A stretch of 64,000 nt of DNA from Margaritifera margaritifera (GCA_029931535.1 JAQPZY010001670.1:1922001-1986000), one strand, 5' to 3'; counted from the stretch's first letter, positions 1-11,868 are shown. Notes: generated by a model from the letters alone, not told the origin. Numbers and translations are program-made.

Positions 1-247
1 ATGGACCCTTTAACTTGCACTCTTGAAAATTGTTAATTGGATGCATCTCAGAGTAACTCAACAGTACCAAAAAGTAAGTCAATGTGACCTACTTTTTATG
101 CATGAGTAATTTTAAAAAAATTGTCAGCCATTTTTTTGTTACATCTTCTTCTTTAATTTTTTTCCATCTGGTCTAATCAACTTTGTTTTGATCCTGTTCT
201 GATGAAACTTTATGTTTATGCATCTTATTGAGTAGTACACTTTACAC
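1..247. other. AT-rich non-coding stretch with a dispersed-repeat fragment
   Basis: No coding exon or RNA gene is visible. Around 66-105 there is a short piece with the core 'gtgacctactttttatgc', which recurs in the tandem repeat at about 9960-10260, so this is probably a decayed single copy of that repeat. Confidence 0.4.
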
Positions 248-445
248 TTGGTGCTTTAGTTTATAGTTTAGATTTTCAACCTGAAGGTTACTGGTTCAAA
301 TTTTCTGTCCAGAACAGGCTGGATCATCTGTCATTGCATATCTCTGTGCAAAGCACTTAACTCCTATTGCCTTGGTTTCACTCTGCCATACCAGTCTGTA
401 TATTTGTATCAACTCCATAATTGTGCTCCTGTTGGCATAGGGATT
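248..445 (+). mobile_element. tRNA-derived SINE-like sequence
   Basis: The left part resembles a decayed tRNA promoter: an A-box-like 'ggtgctttagtttatag' followed by a B-box-like 'ggttcaaat' at about 293-301. About 45 bases downstream lies 'gcaaagcacttaactcc' followed by 'attgccttggttt', which resembles the conserved central domain of V/Meta-type animal SINEs as I remember it. Such SINEs are copied by LINE reverse transcriptase. No tail or target duplication could be fixed. The family is inferred, not matched. Confidence 0.5.
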
Positions 446-604
446 CATGTTATAATTAGCAGACACCCTGTCATATCTATTTTATGCACACAAAATATAT
501 TAAGAATGTCTTTCAGCTACATGTTTATTTATCGTAAAATCTGTGTGCATTTTCATGCCAAACAATCATATACTAAAAATATACTTTGGCTGTCCTGGGA
601 GCTA

Positions 605-1215
605 TTCAGTATATGTAGCTGGGGGTGGGGGTGGGGGGGGGGGCCAGCAGGTATGGTTGAAGCCCTAATATCATATTACCAATCCTGGTTTCCATCTGGG
701 GGGAGCCGGCAGGTGAAAGTCAGCATAGACACAGAACAGTAAAGAAACGGAGAATTTCTAGGTGAACCTGGGGGAGTTTAGCAGGTTTCTATCATATCCT
801 ACTGTACCTGGAGTGAGGCTCACAGGTTTTTCATCATTCTAATGTGTCTGGGGGGAGCCTGGCAGGTTTAGATCATACAGTAATGCACATGGGGAGAGCC
901 CTGCAGGTTTACATCATACTAATGTACTTGGCGGGGGGGGGGGGGGGGGGGGGGGGGAGCCTGGCAAGTAGACTAAGCAGTATTTCAAGTTTGATTAGCT
1001 ATGGTATGTACAGAAATGTAGTGAACCTGGGGAAGCCCGACAGGTTTCTATCAATGAGCTACTGTACCTGGAGTGAGCCCAGCAGAATTATATCATACTA
1101 ATGTACCTGAGGGGAGCCTGGCAGGTTTAGATCGTACAGTAATGTACTTGGGGAGATCCTGGCAGGTAGACCAAGCAGTATTTCAAGCTTGATTAATTAC
1201 CACATGTACGGAAAC
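605..1215. repeat. G-rich minisatellite, ~45-bp units, with poly-G runs
   Basis: At least ten degenerate copies of a ~45-bp unit with the pattern 'gtacctggggggagcctggc' then 'aggtttatatcatactaat'. A larger ~250-bp period is also visible: the segment with 'caagcagtatttcaag' appears near 975 and near 1170. Poly-G tracts at about 632-642 and 930-957 break the array. The reading frames across it are low-complexity and are not taken as genes. Confidence 0.8.
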
Positions 1216-1494
1216 GTAACTAGCTATAAGAATGCTTATTATAAGCAGACTGATTATTGTCTGGATTGGGTCAAATGAGGAAGGAATTGAATTAAAGGCC
1301 AAAATTGAGAGAACTCACAGCTGATATTGTGAATGAGAACCCCAAGACAGCAAATTGAATATTTAGCAGAGAGGAAGTAAAGAACAAATTATAAATATCT
1401 GCCAGAAAGTAATTATCGTTATTATCACACATCAAAGGAATAATTGAAAACATTCGCGCAATTATGAAGAACCCAATTTTTTTCTGGGCTGTAC
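1216..1494. other. Non-coding, downstream side of the YR retrotransposon
   Basis: AT-rich sequence directly beyond the 3' end of the recombinase gene on the - strand. It should contain the terminal repeat of that element, but I could not find a convincing partner copy elsewhere in the window. Confidence 0.3.
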
Positions 1495-2440
1495 ACAATG
1501 TTTGTAGAGAAGTTCAGATGTATCTGACATAACAGTTGGGAGACCAATGACCTAGAGTTTGTATCATATGGTCTTCAATTCCAGCTGCTGCACCTGAGCT
1601 AGCAGAACCAATTCTAAATGAATGACTTCAGTACTTCGAATCATTCAGCCCAAGCACAGATAATAAATGCCTGATATAAGTAATAAATTTGTCACGTGTG
1701 AGGAAAGAGTGATCCCAGTCCAACAAAAAAGGTGAATTTGCACCAACACTGTGCTTATTTCTTAGAGTAATGTACTTCTCCATAGCTGTAACAGGACATG
1801 GTGGGTTGTTTCTAAATATGTGAATGCACACACCATGGCAGAATGGTTCAGACTTAGAGGCACATAAGGCATTTGTTCTGGGCAAACTGAATGTCATTCA
1901 TGCGAATCATATTTGTTGTAGCCACCGTACTTTTTACAGTAAATTCTCCTCAGCGCAGAAAACCAAAGAATGTCATGAGAAAGGCACTAGACATCAAAGA
2001 ATCTCTATAAGTGGAAAAAATGCCATGATCCCCAACAAGTCAGAAATCTTGTATAAAATGGTAAACGTTATGGGAAAATGTTTTGTAGAGTCAGTGCCAC
2101 TTTGCCAGCATCTACTCCAAATACTTACTACGAGTAAAGGGACTATTCAGTCCAACCTTCAGATAATTAAAGTGAATTCCTGCAAGGTATAGCTTAATAG
2201 TTGCCAGTATTATCCCAGATGATGGTCACAGTAGAATGCAAACTGGACAAGTCAATCCTCAGACAGCACTGGTAAAGATCCATGTGGAACAAGTATTCCA
2301 CACAATGTGATGAACTAGAGAAAATTTTTTTGTGCTGAATGATAGGTGCTGGCTGTGCAATGACTGATGGATGCATTCCATAATCAATCAATATTGTCTG
2401 TCTGATGATCATTAAGTCTGTAAGTGTCGGACAAGTACTT
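1495..2440 (-). pseudogene. Tyrosine recombinase of a DIRS-order (Ngaro-like) retrotransposon, broken
   Basis: On the - strand, in several frames, the pieces of a retrotransposon tyrosine recombinase appear in order. A helical N-terminal part lies around 2100-2390, a 'FFGFLR.GEFT' block at about 1935-1965, a middle block (about 1640-1900) with 'PCPVTAMEKYITLRNK', and a C-terminal block (about 1505-1625) with 'HSFRIG', 'AAAGIEDHMIQTLGHWS' and 'YVRYI'. The last block matches the catalytic H-x-x-R, H/W and Tyr signature of the family, which integrates circular DNA without an integrase. Several stops and frameshifts make it inactive. It lies directly downstream of the RNase H fragment, as expected for this order. 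The Ngaro assignment is inference. Confidence 0.8.
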
Positions 2441-2635
2441 GGGTTGTGATCCGCATTGGGAGCTAAACTTCGAAACCCGGATCATCTGAAACTGAGAAAG
2501 GGAATCAGTGATAGAATTATGCACACCTGACACATGTTGGGCATGTACTGTAAAATATAAACTGCAAAACTCTGTGTCAACTTGCACACGAGTTTCATTA
2601 TTAATTTAACTTTTGAATGGCCTTTGTTATTAATA

Positions 2636-3607
2636 TCAATAATAATAATTAATAATAATAACGACCTTATTTAAAGACGGTGACATAATTGTATGGAACT
2701 AATCCTCCATGTGACCCTCAATTATATGCATCTTTACATGGAGTACATGTACATAGTTGCACACACAGTAATATAAAAAAGCAGTGATAACAAGCTACAT
2801 TTATATATGGACATAATAAACAGAAAATTTTGTAAGAACATGCTCCAACTAGGTACATTGTGTATATACAGTACAAAAATGGTGAGACAACAAAGTGGAA
2901 GGTTTCAGAATTTATGCTTTAAGTTGTATTGTATTTGTCAAATTGAATAGGTTCTACTTTTCATCCATTGAATTAGATTATAATTAAAAGCATTTATATT
3001 TGTACTTTTTCTAATTTCCTTTTGAATTCTGTTCCAAATTAGTGACCCCGAATTTTGAAAACTTTTCTTAAAGAGTTCTTTTTTTGGTTTTGGAATGGAA
3101 AGGTGGTTAGGTGAAATTGATCTTAAATTAGGAGAGTTGCCTTGTTTTCTCACATGAAATAGTTCCTTGAGATATAATGGGGCCATAATGTTTGAAACTT
3201 TCTGCATAAGTCTAGCCTTTCTCAAAAATATTGGTTCACTTACTGTTAACATTTTAACATCATTCATTGCATTTGGGATGTTTTCAGCATTGTCTAGGAT
3301 GAGTCTGCAAGCTCTTTTTTGCAAGCAGAATAATTTGCAAATAGTTTTGTCAGAAGTGTTTCCCCAGATAACATTACAGTAGTCTATAACTTGTACATAA
3401 CTTTTGTAATATATTAACATATGTTTAGCTGATAGATATGGCCTTATCTTGCTTAATAAGCAAAGACATGAATTGACTTTATGAAAAATGACTTGCATAT
3501 GTTCATTCCATTGCAGATTGTTGTCAACCATCAGCCCAAGGATTTTGTCATGAGTAACCATTTGTAGACAAATTTAATTTAACTTAAGATTCTAATTGTT
3601 ATTTTCC
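2636..3607 (-). mobile_element. 5'-truncated CR1/L2-like non-LTR element nested in the RNase H gene
   Basis: Read on the - strand it holds the RT C-terminal region (3561-2938, about 207 codons, motifs 'LGLMVDNNLQWNEHM', 'IDYCNVIWGNTSDKTICKLF', 'SGSLIWNRIQKEIR') and ends in an (ATT)n-type tail at 2636-2660. The same 3' sequence, including 'ggtgacac/ataatt' next to the tail, is shared with the element at 40514-44700. Homology to that copy stops abruptly at about 3607, where RNase H coding sequence of the host retrotransposon begins. This is a typical 5'-truncated insertion. Confidence 0.85.
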
Positions 3608-4194
3608 AATGGTAGCCACATATTGCAGTGGAAGAGTATCCTTTGGCATGACTACTCTTTACCCCAGGGGACATGTGCCTTTACTGTTGGGTAGAGTTCC
3701 AAAAAGCCATAGAAGTCTTCTCACCTTGTTTACAAAGATTAGAGGGGAAAGTACCTTGAAACCATGTATTATTCTAGTAACCACCAAAGGCTTTGTCTTT
3801 AGCATCAGTAAATAAATGCATATCTGCTGCAGCAGTAATCAATTAAGAAGAAAGAAACCCCATTCCATTGCGATAAGAACTTGAACCACATGTCAATATC
3901 AAGTTTACATTTTGATGTTATGGTAATTTAATATAATGATGTAGTCCCCTGGCTTTAGTTGAAAGGAAAAGCAGATATTAAATGAAAAAACCATCTGGCC
4001 AAATAACACGTGAAGCAAAATTTTAAAAGATTGAGAAGCTGTCTTTTTGTGCAGGATTTCTTGTCCAGAAAAGAATGCAATGTATCACGTATGCAGTCCA
4101 CTTTCACCAAAGGTAGCCTTGGTTCCATCTTGACAGAATCTTAGATGATCCCCATGTAACAAGATAACCGGGTTGGATTTCAGATTTATAACAG

Positions 4195-5655
4195 AACACT
4201 GTTGATGGTGATAAAAATGCAATGTTTATTGATGAATGACTTGAATGGGAAGAAAGGTTATGATTAATACGTGCGTGTGTAGGGTCCAAATATTGGACTA
4301 ATTAACATAATCCGCACGAACCTAATACGGTAACCCAAATATGAATACAAATAAATAAATACACAGTGCAATGATAAAGGCTAATGATTTATCTCACACG
4401 ATGAAAGGAATGATGTGTTTTGCTCAGATAGCAAAAATGATGTGTCTTTACTCATATAGCAAAAATGTATACCCTCAAATAATGAAACATGAGGCTGGAA
4501 TGATGTGTTTTGCTCAGACAGCAAAATGATGTATTTTACTCATATAGCAAAAATGATGTATTTTACTCATATAGCAAAAATGCCTACCCTCAAATAATGA
4601 AACCGGAGGCACTTTATTCAAATAATAAAATGTGGTGCAAACGAAATGGGATAGATATCATGCGATATATCTTACATTCCCAAACCACCGGGTGTCACAA
4701 AAACCCGAAATTAGCCCACGGCTAAAAGATTACATATATGGAGCGACTCACAAACACTCCGTCACTAGCATACTTGGCTGCTAGTCGCACTGGTCAATCA
4801 AGCGATCCACGCCCACCAATGGGTCAACAATGCCCGATCACCTGGTATTCAAGCAACCCACTGTTTATTCAGCTCCATGGCTGCTATGGTTAGCTTTAGT
4901 CAACTTCTATTGTCCCCACTATAGCTGGGACCTCGTCGACTCTGATCTCTACAGCTCTACAGCTCTACAACTCTACAGCTCTACAGCTCAACAGCTCTAC
5001 AGGTCAACAGCTGAAAATAAATCTAACACCGTGTAGTATGATTGACACGGGCATATACGATAACACGTAATGACGTTATATACGGTAAGTTATACAAATT
5101 ACATTATCGGCAAACATTACAAAGCAATGAACAAGTTCAAAAGTGAACCTACACGTGTCCGATAAGAATCTTATGGTACTAAACGTTTCCTAAAAATGCC
5201 ACTTTATATTGCTGATATAAAGCTCTTATTAAGAACAGACAAGAATAGAAAATATACAACCAAGAATGGAGAATATACAAACAAGAATAGAGAATATTTG
5301 CATTGTACTACGCAAGCCGAAGCTACATAGAAAATATACGCTATAAATTAATAAATGATTTACGTACCTCTACAGCTGAAGACGTGCAAGTCCTTAAGTA
5401 GACTGCTCACTGACAAGACGTTCCGTAATGTAAAGATTTAGTCTTACGGTGAGGCATTTATACACAGACGATGCATTCGGTTTTTCCCATCGAAAGCACT
5501 TCGCACGTGCGGCATGGGGTGAACCGAACTCACTGTTTCGAAATATTGTAAAATATACATAACTCACTCTCGGGCATCGTTGTTATACTGAAAAACGAAA
5601 CCCGAGTACATGTATTTAATAAAAGGGATTTATACAATTCCGTGACACCCCAAGT
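4195..5655. mobile_element. Unidentified ~1.4-kb insertion in the RT gene
   Basis: The RT reading frame is lost at about 5655 and found again at about 4195, so this block is an insertion. It carries internal repeats: three to four copies of 'actcatatagcaaaaatg' at 4395-4590 and a 'ctctacagctctacag' run at 4955-5015. Its right end ('acaattccgtgaca') and the block 'gaactcactgtttcgaaata' about 130 bases inside resemble the right end of the insertion at 6703-7750. I infer the same family. No transposase or RT was recognised, and no target duplication was found for this copy. Confidence 0.5.
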
Positions 5656-6399
5656 GGGAATATGCAAAGTATAAAATATATGTGATAACAAGGCCATGGT
5701 ATGATCAGAGTCAAAATTTGGTGAGTCGACAGTCAAGAAGTCATCTAACAAGTGTAGAATATTTCCAGTGTGAAATTTCTGCTTTGCTATCAAACAACAA
5801 ATGGCTGTTGATAGTTCTTTGGACTAGCTCTGCTCCAAAACATGTCTGGTGTAAAAATAATACTTATTATTCCACGTAATACCATGGAAGGGCCAAAGAG
5901 ACAGATGAATGGGTGTAAGCTTAAAGGAGTCACATATATCAATTTTACATAGCTTGCTCCTAGAACCAAATTTCTTTATAAGATCAACAGCATGATCTAC
6001 TGTCACATAGTGCAGGGAATATTGCTCTCTGGTAATCAACTCATTTAGAGACAGATTCAATGAATCATTATGGGGAACCAATAAGTCCACTATAAAATGT
6101 TTCTTCTTTGAATATTTCTACTACTCCAATAGGATTCACTCTGTAAGTATGAAATTGAGAAGAATCATAAGGTCCAGCTAAAAAGCCTTTAGAGACTTCT
6201 GATTGTATCAATAGCGATGTTATGCCAGGTTGAGTTTGTGCAGAAAGAAGATTACTACACTCGAGTGATGTATTTGGCAGGCACTGAACTCCTGTATCGA
6301 ATACAAAGCAAAGGTCCCAAATTAAATTTGAGACGAAATTCTTATCTGGGTAGTCCTGAAGAAACAGTTCAGGTGTATCAACATTAACAGGTGTTGAAA

Positions 6400-8830
6400 C
6401 TTAGGGAAAGTTTGTAACTAATTGCACTTTTTGAAGGAACTCTTGTTCCTGAGCATCAAATCATTTTTTGACTGCTTACACTGATTTTTTGTTTGGCCTT
6501 TCTTACATAGGAGGTGTACATGAAGATTGTTATGATGGGGTTGAAAACAACCACATTCCCCAATGAAATTATTACATATTTCAAGGCCTTGTTGAAACTG
6601 AAATGCCCTTCCATATGTATCCTCTGATCATTTGCTGCCACTTAGAAAAGAGGGTGTGCTGATGCCTTGGCATAACAGGATTGAAGCTGGGTGGGGTTGG
6701 ATCTAGCAAAAACATTGAACACAATTAAGTGAATGAGATGTTTATTTATAGTGCATATGAATAATGAATTAATCTGACACCTTACCCATGCACATAAATT
6801 CCAACAGTGGATACATAATAATGCACACGAAATTCAACAATGGATATAAGAAAATGATGTCGTTCCTAAATGGAACCGATCAAATGATAGAATATCAACA
6901 AATAAAAACAAATGATCCCATATATGAATGGATATGATCAACATATGGAACTATCACCAAATATGATTAATATATGGAATTATACACAAGTATTGTTGAT
7001 CAATGTATGAAGTTCATAAACAAGTGTGATTGATATATGGTTCATCAACAAGTATGATGGGTGTATGATTGATTTTCACTCATATAGTGACATTGAATTA
7101 AATTTTCACACATATAGTGATTTTGAATTAAATTTTCACACATATAGTGATATTGAATTAATTAAAAAATGTAACATATGATGTTATTTGTCTTGTGTAA
7201 TCCAGTCGACAGTGATGAACTGTTTCCTATTCCACAACTCCTGTCCAATGGTGAAAGAACGGTCTCGGGTGGTCTGCTCCTCACAGAGTGCCAAGTGATC
7301 CCTTGAGAGCCTCCTTAGCTCACAGACCTGCTGGTCCAAAACCTTTGGTTCCTCACACTGAGTAAACCAATTCCTTTCTTTGGATCAACATCACTATCGA
7401 CTGCAGTATCAGGGTTACACAAAATCCAAGAGTTTGATGATCCCCATAAACAGCTCTAGAGCAGAAGATTGCTTCCATAAAGTGGATAGCTTCCTGACAA
7501 GACTCATCTGTATTGTGACGATACAGAGAGACTTTGGGCTATAAGTAGTGTGGTTGTGGTAAAATCCAATGCCAGAGAACTCCAGGTAATCATATTTCTC
7601 ACTGCTGGAACTTCGGACGAGCAGCAGTGGGTGAATTGAACTCAGTATTTTGAAATAGCTAAGGCTGAAACTATACACCCATGCATAATGCTGTACACGG
7701 CAATTAAACCCATGTACATGTTCATTCATGTATTGTACAATTTTGTGACAGTTGGATTGTCACAGTTGTTCAGCAGAGTAGAATAAAATTCACTAATGTA
7801 TATGAAATTATAACAGTATACACATCACTGCTTTGCAACTTGCAAAAATGTTGGAAAATAAGGCATTTTTACACACCGAACAGTAGACTTTTAGGTTCTG
7901 ATATTTTACATGGGCTGCCACCTAAGCACTAAACTGTTTATGATAAGTGTAGAACCCCCTACCACCTGGCACCATATTTGGCACCAGTGTCGCTAAGGTC
8001 CCTTTCAGATAAATCTATTTCAGACCCTTGCTGGGGAAAGGCCTCAATACTTGATACTCTTATACATTCCAAAAACCAGAATATATTTGCTAAGTGTCGG
8101 GTCTCTGTTAAGTCTTGGATCTGGTCTATCCAGTTTTTTCACTTGCACATGAGGGGCCATGATAATATGGTATAATGAGTGCAGCCAAAATTCATGTCCA
8201 TACCTTCTAGTATGTTGGTACAAATTTGAGGGGAAACTGTCTCCACAAATGGCAAAGATTCAGCAGAAAACTCATACTGAGTCCAAATGTATGCTCCGTT
8301 TACACCGCTGGTGTTTGTTGCAGGAGCTGACAATGTATTTCCACTTGCTGAAGGGCACATAGCTGACTCAAGGTTGAAAACATCTCCCTCATTACTATAG
8401 GATGGAGTAAGCTCCAAATGAGCAGCTACTGGACCATGATTAGTTGATTTGTTTAAAGAGTTGACTTTCTCCATCAGAAGAGATAAGTTGTTCTGCAGAC
8501 AGGTTGATGGTTTTGCATCAGCTCTCTAATAGCTACAAACAGGGTGCCACCATTACTGTTGTGATGTGAAGCATTCTGGGATTGAATGCCAAATGTCTCT
8601 GTAGGCAGAGTCAACTTCACTGTTATATTTATGGAACTGTTCTCACTGTTATTGTTGTTTATGAGCAGTTGTATTCATGGAATAGAGTGTTTGAACAAAG
8701 AAGTATGTTCAGAACATCTAGCATTTGTTGGAGAACTTCAGCCACTCTTCATGCCAAAGTTTGCTGTTTAACTTCCTCATTGCCCAGTTCTCTGGTAAAG
8801 TAGAATTGTATGCCAGGTCTAGTCTACAAG
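6400..8830 (-). pseudogene. Gag-like ORF of the YR retrotransposon, split by one insertion
   Basis: On the - strand, upstream of RT, there is a decayed gag-like region. An open stretch (8474-8139, 111 codons) is low-complexity and Ser/Asn/Thr-rich. It is followed around 8140-8010 by a block with 'LDRPDPRLNRDPTLSKYI' and, after a frameshift, 'GSEIDLSERDLSDTG', which I recall as typical of YR-element first proteins. After the insertion at 6703-7750 it ends with a Cys/His-rich segment at about 6590-6470 ('EICNNF', 'LHVHLLCKKGQTKNQC') resembling a gag zinc finger. Several frame breaks. The function in RNA packaging is family knowledge. Confidence 0.6.
6703..7750. mobile_element. ~1.05-kb insertion with 7-bp target duplication inside gag
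   Basis: The block is bounded by direct repeats GTTGGAT at 6696-6702 and 7751-7757, and the gag frame reads continuously across the site if the block and one repeat are ignored. On the - strand it starts 'tgtcacaaaattg' and ends 'gtttttgctag', so it does not show obvious terminal inverted repeats. It contains three tandem copies of a ~32-bp unit 'cacatatagtgatattgaatt' at 7075-7160 and an open - strand segment at about 7400-7200 (66 codons, 'NWFTQCEEPKVLDQQVCELR') of unknown nature. Confidence 0.65.
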
Positions 8831-8849
8831 TCTGTGCAGATGGGGTACA

Positions 8850-10402
8850 TCTTGTAGGCCCCATATAACAGACAGAGAAAATGTACATGAAAATCACTAG
8901 TATTTATGGTCTATAGTAAAATTGACAATGAAGCAGCAATTATGAATGCACGATTCAGAACATATGCGCAAAATGTGTTTACGTGAAGAAAACTAAGCAC
9001 ATCATGATTCAGACACTGTCCCAAATGGAATCTTTGTACAGATCAAGTCATGGATAGGTCGGTGGAATATATCCAGGCAGAGACATCCAGGATTTTGAAT
9101 GTCAGCAAAGCAAATAAATACAAGAAAGCATCACACATGGAATAAATATCACAGCTGAGGTAGGAAAACAATAGATGAATCAATATAAGAAAAATAAATT
9201 TAAAAAATGAAACACCAGTAAACAATGACAGCTTGTAAGAAGGAAAGCTGCCATTGCCAGCCGTAACAGACCACTGGTTAGTACAGGCTATGTGACTACT
9301 TAAGCTCATTAAAATTACAGATCAATTATTAGACAAAGTTTGATTGACAATTTAGTGAAAATGTGCATAAACTATAATTACATCAATAAACATTTAAAAC
9401 ATTCCTAACTTTTGTCCAAATTAGTGACTACTACTTTTAGTTAATTCTCAAGGTGAAGTAAGTTATGTGGAACATTTTTATTATATAAGATAAAAATATA
9501 TTTTGCCAACCATTATCTGATAAATTGCTGTTACCCATAATTTGATCCAGTGCAACTTTTGCTTTTCATTACCAGGAGAAGGGATACTTGTGTATGAGCT
9601 AACCACTTTTGACTGTACCTTGCTAGGCCCTTTGCTTGTTTATACTTTGGTAATTGTTTGTTAATCACAATATTTTTGCATTATGATCCTTTTGTGATTC
9701 ATGTATAAGCAGCATGTTCTTGACATATCATTTTATGGCAAAGTAATGATTGACTACATAAGTTTCATTTTAGTTCATAGTTTTTACAATGAATCATGTG
9801 TTCGTGAGTTCATTTTCCTGGCTAAATTTGAAAAGCAACCCCATAATATTCTACTCTTGAAAATTTTAATTTATATTATTACTTATTATTATTAGTTTTT
9901 GTCTGACTTTTGAAGAATAGTCATAGCATATGGATCACTTTCCTGATGGTGTTGTTATGTGAAGTTTTTGCATTTAACTCAGTTTCTCTGACACTGTTTT
10001 ATGTACAGTCATGAAACTTGATGTGTATATTTTTCATGGAGGGTACTTCTCACCACAGACAAAAGTAGATCTTTGTGACCTACTTTTTGTGCTTTGGCCA
10101 TCGAGTTAAGATTTTGTATTTACCATTGTTTCTCTGACACTTTTCTATGAACAGTCATGAAACCTAATGCATGTATTCATTTTGGAGGGCACTATTAACC
10201 ATAGGCAAAAGTAGATCATACTGACCTACTTTTCATGCTTCAGTGGTTACATTAAATTACCTACTGTTAATGTCACAGTGATCTACTTTTCTTGTTCTGG
10301 TGATTATGCATTGGTTTTGGATTATGCCACAGTGGAGCAGGCAAAACAATGCATAGCATTCTATGGAATTCTTGTTTTTGTTATTGTAATCCTTACTTTC
10401 AG
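8850..10402. other. Intergenic or intronic AT-rich sequence
   Basis: No recognisable exon or element except the tandem repeat at about 9960-10260. A first-half CUB exon (phase 1 to 0) should precede the exon at 10403, but I could not find it here. Confidence 0.4.
9960..10260. repeat. Two-unit tandem repeat, 146-bp period
   Basis: 'gtttctctgacac' at about 9982 recurs at about 10128. Both units continue with 'cagtcatgaaac', 'ggagggcac/tact' and 'caaaagtagatc...gacctactttt'. Related to the fragment at about 66-105. Confidence 0.75.
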
Positions 10403-10592
10403 TTTTTGGAGATGGACATTCCTGGATCATTGTCAGTAAGAGATGGTGGTATGTTAGACTCTCCAGCAGCATTGTCTGGTCTCAGATCTATACCCAATCC
10501 CAGTACATACATTTCTGGAAATAGAACCATACAGATAAGGCTGAAGACTAACATGGGAAATGGTAAAGGGTTCAAAATCCGCTTCAAGAAAG
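10403..10592 (+). CDS. Exon of a CUB/sushi protein: second half of a CUB domain
   Basis: Acceptor 'ccttactttcag' before 10403 and donor 'ag|gtaaat' after 10592; 190 bases, entering in phase 0 and leaving in phase 1. The peptide has 'LSVRDGG', 'SGLRSIPNPSTYISGNRTI' and ends 'GKGFKIRFKK'. This is the usual CUB C-terminal half: a short turn, a Pro-Ser-rich strand, then 'sN.l.I.f.Td....GF...y'. CUB domains are extracellular beta-sandwich modules for protein or carbohydrate binding. The first half must lie upstream; it was not found. Phase agrees with the next exon (phase 1 start). Confidence 0.75.
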
Positions 10593-11002
10593 GTAAATTT
10601 GATAGTTATATGCAACCATTTCATTCATGTTAGAGATTTAGTCCAGCTTGGCCATGATCATTACATTTCTTTTGATACTCTTTTTTTTTTATGTCCATTA
10701 CTAATTATCTCTGTTTTATAGTGGTCTAGTTGTCATTTTGAAGAGAGTGCTTTTGATTGATTAAATGTGAACTAGAAACTATACCCACCAAGTCTGTGAC
10801 AAGACTGTGAGCTAGAAAAGTTACCATTTGATCTTTATTTATTACAAATGTCTGATGGAATTGAACAAAAGAATCACTGGAAGTTTTTAATGATTTCATA
10901 TTATTTATGGGGTGGGGTGGGGTGGGGTGGGGTAAAGATTCATCATAGAGTTAATAGAGTGTAAAATAAATGCAATTGGAACCAATTTTTGCTTTGTGCC
11001 AG

Positions 11003-11190
11003 GTTGTTCCTTGGAGATCTTGGCAGATGAGGGAATGATCCAATCTCCAGGGTTTATTCAGGATGGATACAACAGAGAGTACCCTAATAATATCACCTGC
11101 CAGTGGATACTGAATGCTGGGAGAGCCAAGGGCAGGGGGATGACCTTGAAGTTTGCATACTTTTCAATGAACAGTGCAGACTTTGTCCAG
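11003..11190 (+). CDS. Exon of a CUB/sushi protein: first half of a complete CUB domain
   Basis: Acceptor 'ctttgtgccag' before 11003, donor 'ccag|gtagat' after 11190; 188 bases, phase 1 to 0. The peptide starts with 'GCSLEILADEGMIQSPGF' and contains 'YPNNITCQWIL', the hallmark 'G.i.SP.fp..YpnN..C.W' of CUB, with the first cysteine pair (C in 'GCS' and C in 'ITCQW'). An N-glycosylation site (NIT) is present. It pairs with the exon at 11869-12028. The gene is probably secreted or a membrane-bound ectodomain. Confidence 0.88.
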
Positions 11191-11868
11191 GTAGATTGTG
11201 TTGATACAGAGTAAAAAATAAATTATCGTTATAGTAACTATACTAAATGATAAAGAGTAACTCTCAAGGCAGTTGTCATCAGGTGTCTTCTCACCTTTTC
11301 CACATCTTGTGGAAAGGTTAGCAAACAGAATGAACAAGTAATAAGCATCACTACATTTTTCAGTTCATGAATAATTTGGGAAGATTCAGCTCAAATCTTT
11401 TCTTTAACAGAAAAACAGAAAATGAAGCCAAATGAAATGATGAATTGACAAACTCTGAACATGATATATTTTAGTTACATTCATTTTATGTAAAACAATA
11501 TGATAATGTTAGTACCTGTTTCTGTTTGAATTGTGACTAGGAACAAGATAAATGTATGTTTGTAGCCAAGTCCTAATCTTGTTTGTCCATCATATACATA
11601 TGGTAAGATCCTGGCCACCTGAACCCAAATTATCAGGATTATTGTTATTTGAATGGGCAGCTTGTTCTTCATTCTACTGTAACAGTTTATAAAACTTGCC
11701 AAAATGTAACATATAGTTTTTAGCTTGCTAATTGCAGTCATTTTCAATTCCTAAACAAAATTGGATATTGTAAGCTGATTTGAATATTGATGTTCAACAG
11801 GAGAGCAATTTGTACTTTTCACTAAGGCTTCTTTCAGTAAAGGCTGACTATGCTAAGTTCTTTTCTAG

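Larger units (their letters stand above)
2441..6400 (-). pseudogene. RT-RNase H of the same YR retrotransposon, split by two insertions
   Basis: The pol region reads from high to low coordinates. RT N-part at 6400-6100 has 'FDTGVQCLPNTSLECSNLLS'; fingers/palm at 6090-5830 have 'ITREQYSLHYVTVDHAVDLI'; the catalytic box at 5790-5660 has 'ILHLLDDFLTVDSPN'. The RT then stops near 5655 and resumes near 4195 ('DSVKMEPRLP', 'SFLDKKSCTKRQL'). RNase H follows at about 3850-3607 ('HLFTDAKDKAFGGY', 'NNTWFQGTFPSNL'), is cut again, and resumes at about 2635-2450 ('KGHSKVKLIMKL', 'VSGVHNSITDSLSQFQ'). The gaps hold separate mobile elements. Frameshifts and stops are present. In life this enzyme copies element RNA into DNA. 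It is nonfunctional here. Confidence 0.82.
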
